A stretch of 42,336 nucleotides of DNA from Elusimicrobiota bacterium (GCA_013044195.1 JABEUV010000180.1:1-42336); one strand, 5' to 3'. Shown: positions 17,806 through 28,199, counted from the first letter of the stretch. The notes: generated by a model not told the origin, from the letters alone. Numbers and translations: made by a program.

Positions 17806-19011
17806 ATGATGACGCCAAAAGGTACGCCGCAGATTGAATCTTTGATAGTGCGCAACTATCGCGCCCTGAAGGATTTGGAACTCGACGTTCTGAAGCCGTT
17901 TTCCGTGCTTCTGGGCCCCAACGGCAGCGGCAAGTCCACGGTGTTCGACGTCTTCGCCTTCCTGTCCGAATGCTTCAGCGGAAGCCTGCGTAAGGCGTGG
18001 GACAAGCGTGGGCGCTTCAAGGAGTTGCGCAGCCGCGGAGCCTCTGGACCCATCGTTTTTGAGCTTAAGTACCGCGAAGCCCCCGAAGAGCCGGTGATCA
18101 CCTATCACCTGGCCATCGATGAAAACGACTCCGGCCCCCTCGTGGCCGAAGAATCGCTTCAATGGAAGCGCGGGCCGTCGTCAGGTCGGCCTTTCAAGTT
18201 CCTCGATTTCAAAAATGGCTCAGGGAAAGTAATTTCCGGGGAGAAACCGGAGAATAAAGACGAACGCCTGGACGAGAAGCTCGACTCTCCGGAAATGCTG
18301 GCCGTAAGCTCCTTGGGACAATTCGCCAAGCATCCCCGCGTCAGCGCACTGCGCCGGTTCATCACCGGCTGGCACTTGTCCTACCTGACTGCCGATAACA
18401 CCCGGGGCGTGCCTGAAGCCGGCCCTCAAGAGCGTCTTTCGCAGACCGGTGACAACCTTCCCAACGTCATCCAATACCTTCAGGAACGACATCCGGAGCG
18501 ATTGAAGGAGATTTTTGCGAAGTTGTCGGGTCGTATCCCGAAGCTTGAGAAAGTCACCGCCGACATCATGGCGGACGGACGCCTCCTGCTCAAAATCAAG
18601 GACGCCCCCTTCGACTTGCCCATCTTGGCCAGGTATGCTTCCGATGGGACACTGAAGATGCTTGCCTATTTAACCCTCCTTTATGACCCGACGCCGCCCA
18701 CGTTCATCGGCATCGAGGAGCCGGAAAATCATTTACATCCGATGCTGTTGGAAATTCTAGCGGAGGAGTGCCGTGAAGCCTCCGGCAAGACCCAGTTGAT
18801 GGTGACGACCCACTCGCCTTTCTTCGTCAACGGCGTCCATGCCGACGAGCTTTGGGCCCTGTCCAGAGACCAGCGCGGCTACACGAGCATACGCCGCGCC
18901 AATGAGATGAAGGGCATACCCGAATTTATTGAGAACGGGGCCTTGCTGGGGCAACTGTGGATGGAGAAGCGGTTCGATACGGACAGCCCCAAAAGCGGCA
19001 ATGCACATTGA
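17806..19011 (+). CDS. AAA-family (SMC/ABC-like) ATPase, defence-island type
   Basis: [39 protein letters not shown]; ..[36 protein letters not shown]. Confidence 0.88.
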   Translation: MMTPKGTPQIESLIVRNYRALKDLELDVLKPFSVLLGPNGSGKSTVFDVFAFLSECFSGSLRKAWDKRGRFKELRSRGASGPIVFELKYREAPEEPVITYHLAIDENDSGPLVAEESLQWKRGPSSGRPFKFLDFKNGSGKVISGEKPENKDERLDEKLDSPEMLAVSSLGQFAKHPRVSALRRFITGWHLSYLTADNTRGVPEAGPQERLSQTGDNLPNVIQYLQERHPERLKEIFAKLSGRIPKLEKVTADIMADGRLLLKIKDAPFDLPILARYASDGTLKMLAYLTLLYDPTPPTFIGIEEPENHLHPMLLEILAEECREASGKTQLMVTTHSPFFVNGVHADELWALSRDQRGYTSIRRANEMKGIPEFIENGALLGQLWMEKRFDTDSPKSGNAH

Positions 19012-19615
19012 ACTTTTGGTTGAGGAAAGCTCCGCGGAGGAGGCGCTGAACGTCATACTCCCACGAATTCTAGGCTCGGGACATACCTTCAAAGTCTATC
19101 CGCATCAAGGAAAGACGAATTTGTTACAGGTACTACCACAGCGTCTTCGCACTTATCAGGCCATGTTCCGGACGGGTTGGGATAATTGCCGAATCGCGGT
19201 GCTTTTGGATAGAGACGGGGACGATTGCCGCGAATTAAAACGTCGTGTGGACGCCATGGCGGCTGAAGCCGGACTTTCCACGAAATCAAAGCCTGAAGGC
19301 AGCCGCTTCGTCACGCTCAACAGGATTGCCGTCGAAGAATTAGAGGCTTGGTTTTTCGGCGATCAACAGGCAATCCTGAAGGCCTATCCCAATCTGGAAG
19401 GCAAGAAGCTCCGCTGGCCCGCGGGGCCGGACTCTATTCGCGGCGGGACTTGGGAATCATTAGAGCGCCTGCTTCAGCGGGGCGGCTACCACAAATCCGG
19501 CTACCCAAAAGTCTCTGGAGCCCACCGCATAGCAGAACACATGGACCCCAAAACAAATCGTTCGCCGAGTTTCCAAAATTTTAGAGACGGATTACTGGCT
19601 CTGGCAAACTCATGA
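19001..19615 (+). CDS. DUF4276-like, TOPRIM-like partner of the ATPase
   Basis: [24 protein letters not shown]...[18 protein letters not shown]...[25 protein letters not shown]. Confidence 0.75.
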   Translation: MHIELLVEESSAEEALNVILPRILGSGHTFKVYPHQGKTNLLQVLPQRLRTYQAMFRTGWDNCRIAVLLDRDGDDCRELKRRVDAMAAEAGLSTKSKPEGSRFVTLNRIAVEELEAWFFGDQQAILKAYPNLEGKKLRWPAGPDSIRGGTWESLERLLQRGGYHKSGYPKVSGAHRIAEHMDPKTNRSPSFQNFRDGLLALANS

Positions 19616-20730
19616 CCTCGCCGTTTTTCCTCGTCGTCGCGGGCGATCCCTCCGGGGATCTGCACGCCGCGGGCCTGATCCGGGCGCTCAAACGCCGGGA
19701 TCCGTCTGCGCGCGTCGCGGCGGTGGGCGGCCGGCTGTGCCGCGCGGCGGCCGACGAGTTTATCGAAGACCTCGCCTCGCGCGGCGTCACGGGGTTTCTG
19801 GAGCCCGCGCTGAAGATTCCGTTCCTGCTGCGCCTGCGCGCGCGGCTCAAGGATTTTATCGCCCAGCGCCGCCCCACAGCACTCGTCTGCGTCGACTACT
19901 ACGGCTTCAACCGGCGCGTACTGCCGCTGGCCAAGGCCGCGGGCGTGCCCGCGTACTATTTCATCAGCCCGCAGGTCTGGGCCAGCCGCCCCGGACGCGT
20001 GTCGGTGCTCAAACGCTTCGTGCGCCGTATGCTGGTGATTTTCCCATTCGAAGAAACACTCTATCGCGACGCGGGCGTGCCCGTGGAGTTCGTCGGCCAT
20101 CCCCTGCTCGACCTGATCCCGGCGCCGAGCGAGACGAAATCCCTCGGCACGCCGCCACTGATCGGGCTCCTGCCGGGAAGCCGCGCCTCGGAACTGCGCC
20201 GCCATCTGCCAGTGTTCTACGCGGCGTTCGAGGCGCTCAAGAAGTCCCATCCGGACGCGAAAGGTCTGCTGTTCGCCGCCGGACACCAGCGCGACGCGAT
20301 TTACGGCTGCCTGCCCCACGGCGTCGAGCTTGTGCGCGAAGCCGATTATGCCCGCCGCCGCACGCTGGACGCGGCACTCTGCTCCTCCGGCACGGCGACG
20401 CTTGAAAACGCCCTACTCGGCGTGCCCATGGTCGTCGTCTACAAGCTGTCCTGGCCGACCTACGCGATCGCGCGCGCGCTGATCCGCGTGCCCTATATCG
20501 CGATGGCCAACCTGCTGGCGGGCCGCGCCGTGGTTCCGGAGCTGATCCAGCGCGACGCCACGCCCGCGCGCGCGGCCGGAGAACTGGCGCGGTTTCTCAA
20601 CGACGCTGGCTATCGGGAAAAAACCCGCGCGGACCTTCTCGCCGTGCGACGCTCTCTCGGCGAGCCCGGCGCGGCCGACCGCGCGGCGTGTTTCCTGCTT
20701 TCGCAAAATCCCGAGGAGGCCGCGCGGTGA
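19612..20730 (+). CDS. lpxB: Lipid-A-disaccharide synthase LpxB
   Basis: FLVVAGDPSGDLHAAGLIRALK..YYFISPQVWASRPGRV..VEFVGHPLLD..IGLLPGSRASELRRHLP..SSGTATLENALLGVPMVVVYK. Confidence 0.93.
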   Translation: MTSPFFLVVAGDPSGDLHAAGLIRALKRRDPSARVAAVGGRLCRAAADEFIEDLASRGVTGFLEPALKIPFLLRLRARLKDFIAQRRPTALVCVDYYGFNRRVLPLAKAAGVPAYYFISPQVWASRPGRVSVLKRFVRRMLVIFPFEETLYRDAGVPVEFVGHPLLDLIPAPSETKSLGTPPLIGLLPGSRASELRRHLPVFYAAFEALKKSHPDAKGLLFAAGHQRDAIYGCLPHGVELVREADYARRRTLDAALCSSGTATLENALLGVPMVVVYKLSWPTYAIARALIRVPYIAMANLLAGRAVVPELIQRDATPARAAGELARFLNDAGYREKTRADLLAVRRSLGEPGAADRAACFLLSQNPEEAAR

Positions 20731-22469
20731 GAACCCTGCGGCGCTTCCGACATTATCTGGAGCCCCACGCGGGCCGCTGCGGCTGGGCCGTCGCTACGAT
20801 GGCCGTCGTCTCCGCCTTCAACGGACTGGGCATCCTCCTGCTCAAGCCCATCATCGATCGCCTCTTCATCGCCAAGGACTTCGAGATGCTCTGGCTCGTC
20901 GTCGCCGGCGTGCCTCTGCTCGTGATCCTCAAGTCGATCGCATCGTACGCGCAGAACTACCTGGCCGGCTGGATCGGCCAGAAGACGGTTCAACAACTGC
21001 GCGAGGATCTATTCCGCCACTTGCACGAACTGCCGCTCGAGTATTACTCCGGGCGCCGAGGCGCCGACGTGCTCTCGCTCGTCACCGCGGACCTGACGCT
21101 CGTCCAGGCCGCGCTGACGACATTGCCCGTCTACGCGATTCGCGACAGCCTGACGCTCCTGTTCCTGGCCGCCGCGCTGTTCCACCTGAGCTGGCGCTTC
21201 GCGACTTTGGCCGTGCTCGCGTCTCCGCCGTCGCTAGGCGCGCTGTACGTGCTGTCGCGCAAGATGCGCGAGTCCAGCCGCCAGGCTCAGCTCGCCGTCG
21301 ACCGCCTCCATCATCGCTTTCAGGAGAGCGTCCAGGGCATGGCCGTGCTCAAGGCCTACAACGACGAGAACGCCGCCATTGAGCGCTTTCAAGAGGAGAA
21401 CGACGCCTTCTTTCAGCCGGTGATGCGCTACCTGCGCGCCACCGCGCTGACCTCGCCTCTGCTGGAGGTCGGGGCGTCCGCGGCGGTCGCGGCGATCGTC
21501 TACGTGGGCGGGCGCGAGGTCATTCTCGGCCGCATGACGCCGGGAGCCTTCTTCGCGTTCCTCGGCGGATTGGTGGCCGCCTACGCCCCGGTCAAGAACC
21601 TTGCGCGCACCAACGCCGACCTCCAGCGCGCCTGGGCCTCGGCCGAGCGTCTGTTCAACGTGCTCGACGAAAAGACCGCGGCGCCGAAGGCCGCGCTCCC
21701 GCGCTTCCCGAGCTTCACGCGCTCCCTTCGTCTTGAAGGCGTGGGCTTCCGCTATCCGGGCGCGCGGGCCTGGGCCCTGCGCGGCCTCAATCTGGAAATC
21801 GCACGCGGCACGAAGCTGGCCGTCGTCGGACCCAACGGCAGCGGAAAATCGACGCTTGGCCGCTTGCTGCTGCGCCTCTATGATCCTCAGGAGGGCCGCC
21901 TCTGCTTCGACGGCGCCGACGCGCGAAGCTTCGACGCGGCGTCTCTGCGCGAGCGCGCCGCCCTGGTCACGACCGAGTCCGCCCTCTTCAACGACACCGT
22001 GCTGCGCAATATCGCTCTCGGCCGCCGCGTTGTCGCCCTGTCGGAGGTGGAACGGGCTTGCCGCGCCGTCGGCGCGGCCGAGTTCATCGAGGCCCTGCCC
22101 GAAGGCTATCAGACCTTGCTTGGCGACTGGGGTTTCGCGCTGTCGGCCGGCCAACGCCAGAAGCTGGCGCTGGCGCGCATGCTCCTGCGCGATCCCGAAC
22201 TCGTCGTGCTGGACGAAGCAAGCGCCCACCTCGACGGCCCCTCGGAGCGCGAGACCCGCGCGGCGCTGGAGACCGCGCTGGCCGGCCGCACGGTCGTCGT
22301 GATCGCCCATGAGCCCCGCGCCGTCGCGAGTGCGGACCGCATCGCGGTGATGAGCGCGGGCGCCGTCGTGGAAAACGGCACGCACGGAGAGCTGATGGCC
22401 GCGCGCGGCCTCTACCGGCGCCTGTTCGAATTGGAGGACGCGGCACGTCCGGCCTCGGAGGCTCGATGA
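20727..22469 (+). CDS. msbA: MsbA-type lipid A ABC exporter
   Basis: TM domain plus Walker [12 protein letters not shown], signature LSAGQRQKLALARML, Walker B LVVLDEASAHLD; GTG start overlapping the lpxB stop. Confidence 0.88.
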   Translation: MRTLRRFRHYLEPHAGRCGWAVATMAVVSAFNGLGILLLKPIIDRLFIAKDFEMLWLVVAGVPLLVILKSIASYAQNYLAGWIGQKTVQQLREDLFRHLHELPLEYYSGRRGADVLSLVTADLTLVQAALTTLPVYAIRDSLTLLFLAAALFHLSWRFATLAVLASPPSLGALYVLSRKMRESSRQAQLAVDRLHHRFQESVQGMAVLKAYNDENAAIERFQEENDAFFQPVMRYLRATALTSPLLEVGASAAVAAIVYVGGREVILGRMTPGAFFAFLGGLVAAYAPVKNLARTNADLQRAWASAERLFNVLDEKTAAPKAALPRFPSFTRSLRLEGVGFRYPGARAWALRGLNLEIARGTKLAVVGPNGSGKSTLGRLLLRLYDPQEGRLCFDGADARSFDAASLRERAALVTTESALFNDTVLRNIALGRRVVALSEVERACRAVGAAEFIEALPEGYQTLLGDWGFALSAGQRQKLALARMLLRDPELVVLDEASAHLDGPSERETRAALETALAGRTVVVIAHEPRAVASADRIAVMSAGAVVENGTHGELMAARGLYRRLFELEDAARPASEAR

Positions 22470-23911
22470 TCGAGCGCAAGGACCTGCTGGCCCGTTTCGC
22501 CGCCTATTCACCCCACGTCGATCCACTGCCGCTGGAACTGGCCTGGGACTTCGCTGAGAAGGCTCACTCCCACCAAGCGCGCGCCTCCGGGGATCGCTAC
22601 ATCACGCACTGCGCGGCGGTCGCCGACTCCCTGGTGGAATGGCGCATGGATCTGCCGTCCGTGTGCGCCGGCCTTTTGCACGACACGATCGAGGACACGC
22701 CGACGACCGAGGCCCAGTTGCGCGCCGAGTTCGGCGAGGAAATCGCGATGCTGGTCATGGGCGTGACCAAGATCGACGCGCTTAAATTCGAGTCGCGCGA
22801 CGACGCGCAGGCCGAGAACTGGCGCAAGATGCTGCTGGCCACCGCCAAGGACATCCGCGTCATCGTCGTGAAGCTGGCCGACCGTCTGCACAACATGAAG
22901 ACGCTGAACTTCCTGGCGCCCGAGAAGCAGCAGCGCATCGCCGCGGAGACCATGGCGCTGTACTCGCCGCTGGCGCACCGGCTGGGCATGTTCAAGCTCA
23001 AGAGCGAGCTGGAGGACCTCTCGTTTGCCTACCTGCACCCGGCGGAGCACGCGGACATCAAGGCCAAGGTCGGCGCGCGCTTGACCGAAAGCGAGAAGAA
23101 GCTGGCGCAGGCGCGCACGGAGATCGAGCGCGTGCTGGCCGACTCCGAGATCCCCTGCCGCATCCTCTCGCGCACCAAGACCTTGTGGTCGATCTACAAG
23201 AAGATGGAGCGGCAAAAAAAGCCCTTCGAGGAGATTCAAGACGGCCTTGGCGTTCGCCTGATTACCGACACCGTCGCCAACTGCTACGCCCTTCTCGGGA
23301 TCGTGCACACGCACTTCAAGCCCGTCGCGGGAACGTTCACCGACTACATCTCGACGCCGAAGCTTAACCTCTACCGCTCTTTGCACACGACCATCGTCGG
23401 CTCCGCCGGAGACGTCGTGGAAATCCAGATCCGCACCGAGGAGATGCACCGCTCCTCCGAGTACGGCATCGCCGCGCACTGGCGCTACAAGACCGGCGAG
23501 CAGGCCAAGGACGTCCATCTGGAAGAGAAGATGAACTGGTTGCGCCAGTGGATGGAGTGGCTGCAGGACCTAAACTCGCCGCGCGAGTTTCTCGACAGCC
23601 TGAAGACCGACCTGGAGTTTCATCAGGTCTTCGTCTTCACTCCGGCCGGCGAGGTCAAGGTCCTTCCCGAGGGTGCGACGCCGCTGGACTTCGCCTACGC
23701 CGTTCACACCCAGGTCGGCGAGGCCTGCGTCGGCGCGGTGGTCAACAACAAGATGGTCAAGCTCGACCATCCGCTCAAGTCCGGCGACATCTGCCGGATC
23801 GTCACCCGAAAGGGATCGGCGCCCAAGAAGGATTGGCTCAATTTAGCGCGCACCGCGCGCGCGCGCTCGAAGATCCGCCACTGGCTGCGCGAGCGGGGGC
23901 TCGTCGAATGA
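22466..23911 (+). CDS. RelA/SpoT homolog (HD hydrolase-synthetase-TGS), short form lacking the C-terminal regulatory half
   Basis: HDTIEDTP, KLADRLHNM, GVRLITDT..DYISTPKLNLYRSLHTT, VEIQIRTEEMHRSSEYGIAAHW, TGS VFVFTPAGEVKVLPEGATPLDFAYAVHTQVG; ends at 481 aa. Confidence 0.92.
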   Translation: MIERKDLLARFAAYSPHVDPLPLELAWDFAEKAHSHQARASGDRYITHCAAVADSLVEWRMDLPSVCAGLLHDTIEDTPTTEAQLRAEFGEEIAMLVMGVTKIDALKFESRDDAQAENWRKMLLATAKDIRVIVVKLADRLHNMKTLNFLAPEKQQRIAAETMALYSPLAHRLGMFKLKSELEDLSFAYLHPAEHADIKAKVGARLTESEKKLAQARTEIERVLADSEIPCRILSRTKTLWSIYKKMERQKKPFEEIQDGLGVRLITDTVANCYALLGIVHTHFKPVAGTFTDYISTPKLNLYRSLHTTIVGSAGDVVEIQIRTEEMHRSSEYGIAAHWRYKTGEQAKDVHLEEKMNWLRQWMEWLQDLNSPREFLDSLKTDLEFHQVFVFTPAGEVKVLPEGATPLDFAYAVHTQVGEACVGAVVNNKMVKLDHPLKSGDICRIVTRKGSAPKKDWLNLARTARARSKIRHWLRERGLVE

Positions 23912-24270
23912 AAAAAATCGCCGTCGTCGTCCTGTTCGCTCTCTCCGCCGCCTGCTCCAAGCGCGAGGCACGAAATTATCATCGTTGCCTAAGCCTGCGC
24001 GTCGGCATGACCAAGGACGAGCTTCTGCGCTTCATGGGCCCGCCCGACGACGTGGAACCCTTCGTCGAAGGCCGCACGCCGGACTACCTGCGCGGACGCA
24101 CCGCCTACGAGTGGAACAATCCGCCCGAAATGCCCAGCCCCGACCACGTCAGCGTGCGGGACTCCAACGGCCACGTCGAAAGCATCCGCTGCGGCGGCGT
24201 CGACATCGTCTCCTCCCTACCGCCCGCGCCGCTGACGCCGCCCGCCGTTTCGACCGCGGCCGCGCGCTAA
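23908..24270 (+). CDS. Small lipoprotein
   Basis: MKKIAVVVLFALSAACSKRE lipobox; LSLRVGMTKDELLRFMGPPDDVE (SmpA/BamE-like motif). Confidence 0.65.
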   Translation: MKKIAVVVLFALSAACSKREARNYHRCLSLRVGMTKDELLRFMGPPDDVEPFVEGRTPDYLRGRTAYEWNNPPEMPSPDHVSVRDSNGHVESIRCGGVDIVSSLPPAPLTPPAVSTAAAR

Positions 24271-25778
24271 GGCCCGGCCGCGATCTCGGCGGCGTGGCGC
24301 GCATCCTCGGCGGCCAGCGCCGCCCGCGGCACTTCGCCGCGCGCCAGCGCGTCGGCCAGCGCCGCGTCGTCGCCGGGGTGACGCCAGCGGTACTCGTGCG
24401 CCGCCAGCCAGTCCGCGGGAACCTTCGCGCGGTCGACGTAAATCAGGGCCTGGTCGTCCCAATAGATCAACGCCCAACGCGCGCGCGGGAAGAATAGAAT
24501 GTGCCAGGGCCGCTGTATCACGCGGCGCGTGCCGTCGCGTTCGACGCGCACGGTCTCCGCCATACTCGGGTAATCCGCGATCAGGAAGCCGTCCAGTCGC
24601 CAGCGGGAAACGAACTCATCCAGGGCCCGATGGTTTTTCAAAGCGCCCTGCGTCTGCGCCAGCAGGCCCGCAAACAAGTAGCGGCCGTCGTCGAAGACGC
24701 GCCAATCCGGGCCGAGGCGCCAGTCCATGTCGCCGCCCCACTCGTATTGATTGAACAGGCGCAGGCCGCCGAGCGTCGCCTTCTCGCGCGCGACGAAAGT
24801 CACCGCGCGGCGCGCGACGTAGTTGGAATGGAACGGATAGGTCCAGCGGTTTTGGAACACGGAGATCATCGGCGTCAACACCGCCAGTCCCAGCGCCACG
24901 ACGGCGGCCGGCGGCTCCGGGAAAACGCTGAAGGCCAACGCGGCGAAGGAAGAGGCGAAGAACCCGCCGAAGCGGGCACTGAACGCGGCGGCGGCGCCGA
25001 ACAACGCGGTCGCCGCGGTCAATTCCGCGGGCATGCGGCGGCGCAAGGATAGGCGCGCGACAAGTGCCGCCAGCGCGGCGAACAGCAACACGATCAGAGG
25101 TATCTGAAACGAGCGCCGCCACGTGGGCGGAGCCCACTCCATCACGTAGCGTTTAACGGAGGGCCCGGACGCGTGGGCGAAATAAACCGAGAACAGGCCC
25201 AGGCCGTAGGGATTGAGCAGACAGCCGAGCGCCGCTCCCGCCGCCTCCGACGCGACGGCCGCAGCCGAACGTCCCCGCCGAAACGCGGCGGCGGCGTACA
25301 GCGCGTACAGCGCGAAACCGAAGACGAAGCCCGCGTGCAGGTTGCACCACAGAGCGAACAGCGCGAAGCCGAAACGGAACGAGGCGCGTCCCGACTCCAG
25401 GCGGCGCAGAAGGACGCCGAAGAAGATCAGCGAGGCCAGGTCGGGGCGCACGTCGGCCACGCCCAGCGCGGCGCCGCCCCACAACGCCGCGGCGGCGGCG
25501 CGCGCCAGCGGCGTCGCACCCTTGTCGCGCAGAAGCCCGTCGATCGGGAAAAATGCCGCGGCCAGCAGGACGACCTTCAGCGCCCAGAGTCCCCAGAGTC
25601 CCGATGCACGGTCGACGGCATACCAGGCGGCCTGAGTAAGCCACTCGAAGTCGATCCACGGCGCGCCGTAGCGCGTGAAGGAAAAAGCGTCCGCGCGCGG
25701 GACCGCGTGGTGGGCAAAAATCCAGCGTCCGGCGGCCAAATGCCAGAAAACGTCCGGATTGAAGAAGGGAAACGCCAA
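24267..25778 (-). CDS. Polytopic membrane protein (GT39/O-antigen-like)
   Basis: Many TM segments; FFNPDVFWHLAAGRWIFAHHAVPRADAFSFTRYGAPWIDFEWLTQ. Confidence 0.7.
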   Translation of the reverse strand: MAFPFFNPDVFWHLAAGRWIFAHHAVPRADAFSFTRYGAPWIDFEWLTQAAWYAVDRASGLWGLWALKVVLLAAAFFPIDGLLRDKGATPLARAAAAALWGGAALGVADVRPDLASLIFFGVLLRRLESGRASFRFGFALFALWCNLHAGFVFGFALYALYAAAAFRRGRSAAAVASEAAGAALGCLLNPYGLGLFSVYFAHASGPSVKRYVMEWAPPTWRRSFQIPLIVLLFAALAALVARLSLRRRMPAELTAATALFGAAAAFSARFGGFFASSFAALAFSVFPEPPAAVVALGLAVLTPMISVFQNRWTYPFHSNYVARRAVTFVAREKATLGGLRLFNQYEWGGDMDWRLGPDWRVFDDGRYLFAGLLAQTQGALKNHRALDEFVSRWRLDGFLIADYPSMAETVRVERDGTRRVIQRPWHILFFPRARWALIYWDDQALIYVDRAKVPADWLAAHEYRWRHPGDDAALADALARGEVPRAALAAEDARHAAEIAAGP

Positions 25779-25846
25779 GACGAAAAGGGCCAGGGCGTAA
25801 GCCCAGGCCCTGACGACCCCTTTAAGAGCGACGCTCCCTTTGGGTA

Positions 25847-26047
25847 TTATCGGGTCGGACGGATCGCGCGCCCGGACTTAATGCAGTCCGTGCACACGTA
25901 GGCGGTCATCGTGCGGCCTTCGATGACGACCTTTTGCCGCTGGAGGTTGGGCCGAAAAATTCGCTTGGTCGCCCTGTTCGAATGGCTGTAGCTGAATCCC
26001 GTCTTCGGACCTTTTCCGCAACCCGGAATCTGACACTTGAAGGACAT
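25847..26047 (-). CDS. rpmB: 50S ribosomal protein L28 (Cys-containing)
   Basis: MSFKCQIPGCGKGPKTGFSYSHSNRATKRIFRPNLQRQKVVIEGRTMTAYVCTDCIKSGRAIRPTR. Confidence 0.92.
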   Translation of the reverse strand: MSFKCQIPGCGKGPKTGFSYSHSNRATKRIFRPNLQRQKVVIEGRTMTAYVCTDCIKSGRAIRPTR

Positions 26048-26058
26048 AATGTACACAG

Positions 26059-26088
26059 AGCATAGCAAACCCGCGCGGGCGGCCGCAA
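26059..26088 (-). promoter_or_regulatory. Promoter of rpmB with very short leader
   Basis: Minus strand TTGCGG, 18 nt, TATGCT; ATG 12 nt past the -10. Confidence 0.5.
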
Positions 26089-26092
26089 CGGC

Positions 26093-28183
26093 ATGAGCGA
26101 AACACTGGAAAGCTCCGTCCAGTTCCTCAAGGGCGTGGGTCCGCGACGCGCCGCGCTCTACGAGCGCTTGGGCGTGCGCACCATCGAGGATCTTCTCCAC
26201 CACTACCCGCGCGCGTGGCAGGATCGCCACGAGACGGCCGACCTGCGCCTGCCGACCGCCACGGGACTGGTCGTCGCGCGCGGGCGCGTGCTGCGCGCCG
26301 GCGCGTTCGGCGCGGGTCCGCGCCTGGCGCTGTACAAGGCGACGCTGGCGACCGCGCGCGGCAAGGTGGAGTGCGTCTGGTTTAAGCACCTCAGCCGCCG
26401 CTTCGACGTGTTCTCCGCGCTTAAGGAAGAAGTAAAGGAAGGCGCCGACCTCTGGGTGGTGGGCCGCGCCGATCCGGACCTGGCCGGCATTCGGGAAATC
26501 CGCGTCGATGAGCACTACCCGCTGTCCAACGAGCGCTGGCGCGTGCACGTCGGTCGGCTGACGCCGGTCTATGCGCTGACCGAGGGCTTGAGTCAGCGCT
26601 TCACCCGCGAACTGGCGTTTGCGGCGGTGGAGGCGCACGCCGACGCGGCCGTGGACGCGGTGCCCGCGGAACTGGCGGCCACGCGCCGACTGCTGGCCGC
26701 GCCGCAGGCGCTGCGCGGCCTTCATTTCCCGCGCTCGGAAGCAGAGCTGGAGGCCGCGCGCCAGCGCATGGCCTACGAGGAACTGCTGCTGCTGGAGCTG
26801 GCCTGGACGCTCAAGCGCCGCCAGACCGGGGGCCTGGACAAGCCGCACCGCTACGAGGTCAAGCGCACCCTGCTGAGCCCGTTTCGCGCGGGCCTGGGCT
26901 TCACGTTGACGGCCGCGCAGAAGCGTGTGATCAACGAGATTTTCGACGATCTGCGCCGCGCGCCGCCGATGACGCGATTGCTGCAAGGCGACGTGGGCTC
27001 CGGCAAGACCGTGGTCGCGCTGTCGGCGCTTCTGCTGGCCGTCGAGAACGGCGGTCAGGGCGCACTGATGGCGCCGACCGAGATCCTGGCCGAACAGCAC
27101 CGCGCCACTTTAGACCGCTTCCTGAAGAATCTGCCGGTGCGCGTGGCCTCCTTGACCTCGCGCTCGCCGAAAAAAGAGCGCGATAAAATACTGGCGCGCG
27201 TCGCCGCCGGCGAAGTCGACATCCTGGTGGGCACGCACGCCTTGCTCGAAGAAGACGTGCGCTTCAAAAGCCTGCGCCTGGCCGTCATCGACGAACAGCA
27301 CCGCTTCGGCGTGCGCCAGCGCACGACCCTACGCCAGAAGGGCAGCCTGATCGACCTGCTGGTGATGACCGCCACGCCCATCCCGCGCACGCTGGCGCTC
27401 GCGCTGTATGGCGATCTGGAAATCTCCACCATCGACGAGATGCCGCCGGGCCGCACCCCGATCAAGACCGCGCTCGCCTCCGAGGAAGAGGCCTTCGCCG
27501 CCGTGCGCCGCGAGACCGCCGCCGGCCGGCAGGCCTACGTCGTCTTCCCGATTATTGAGGAGTCCGCCGCCCTGGACCTGCGCTCCGCGAAGGCCGAATA
27601 CGAGCGCCTACGCGCCGAGGTTTTCCCGGACCTCAAGGTCGCGTTGATCCACGGCGCCATGCCGGGACGCGCAAAGGCCCAAGCCATGGAGGAATTCGTG
27701 CGCGGCCGCGCCCAAGTGTTGGTCGCCACCCAGGTCATCGAGGTGGGCATCGACGTGCCCAACGCGACGGTGATGGTGGTGCAGAACGCCGACCGTTTCG
27801 GCCTGGCAAGCCTCCACCAACTGCGCGGCCGCATCGGCCGCGGCGCCGCGCAGTCGTCCTGCTACCTTGTCGGCGAGGCGCGCACCCCGCAGGCACGCGC
27901 GCGTCTGGACACGTTGGCCGCCACCACCGACGGCTTTCGCATCGGCGAAGAAGACCTCAAGCTGCGCGGCCCCGGAGAGCTTCTCGGCGTCGCCCAGTCG
28001 GGAGAACTCTCCCTCCTGGTCGCCGACCTGGTCAAGGACGCCGCCCTTCTCTCCAACGCCCGCGCCGACGCCGCCGCCCTCCTGGCCGCGGACCCGAAGC
28101 TGCTGCGAGCCGAACACGCCCTGCTGCGCCGCCGCCTGCTGGCGCTCTACCAGAGCCGCTGGAACTGGATCGATCTGGCGTGA
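26093..28183 (+). CDS. recG: ATP-dependent DNA helicase RecG
   Basis: FLKGVGPRRAALYERLGVRTIEDLLHHYPRAWQDR..LLQGDVGSGKTVVA..MAPTEILAEQH..VIDEQHRFGVRQR..MTATPIPRTLAL..LHQLRGRIGRG. Confidence 0.95.
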   Translation: MSETLESSVQFLKGVGPRRAALYERLGVRTIEDLLHHYPRAWQDRHETADLRLPTATGLVVARGRVLRAGAFGAGPRLALYKATLATARGKVECVWFKHLSRRFDVFSALKEEVKEGADLWVVGRADPDLAGIREIRVDEHYPLSNERWRVHVGRLTPVYALTEGLSQRFTRELAFAAVEAHADAAVDAVPAELAATRRLLAAPQALRGLHFPRSEAELEAARQRMAYEELLLLELAWTLKRRQTGGLDKPHRYEVKRTLLSPFRAGLGFTLTAAQKRVINEIFDDLRRAPPMTRLLQGDVGSGKTVVALSALLLAVENGGQGALMAPTEILAEQHRATLDRFLKNLPVRVASLTSRSPKKERDKILARVAAGEVDILVGTHALLEEDVRFKSLRLAVIDEQHRFGVRQRTTLRQKGSLIDLLVMTATPIPRTLALALYGDLEISTIDEMPPGRTPIKTALASEEEAFAAVRRETAAGRQAYVVFPIIEESAALDLRSAKAEYERLRAEVFPDLKVALIHGAMPGRAKAQAMEEFVRGRAQVLVATQVIEVGIDVPNATVMVVQNADRFGLASLHQLRGRIGRGAAQSSCYLVGEARTPQARARLDTLAATTDGFRIGEEDLKLRGPGELLGVAQSGELSLLVADLVKDAALLSNARADAAALLAADPKLLRAEHALLRRRLLALYQSRWNWIDLA

Positions 28184-28199
28184 GACAACGAGATCTTTA

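Noticed and set aside
23213-23220. A-run in the RSH gene as programmed frameshift/slippage site
   Set aside because: Frame continues correctly through conserved synthetase motifs; no alternative-frame product is apparent.
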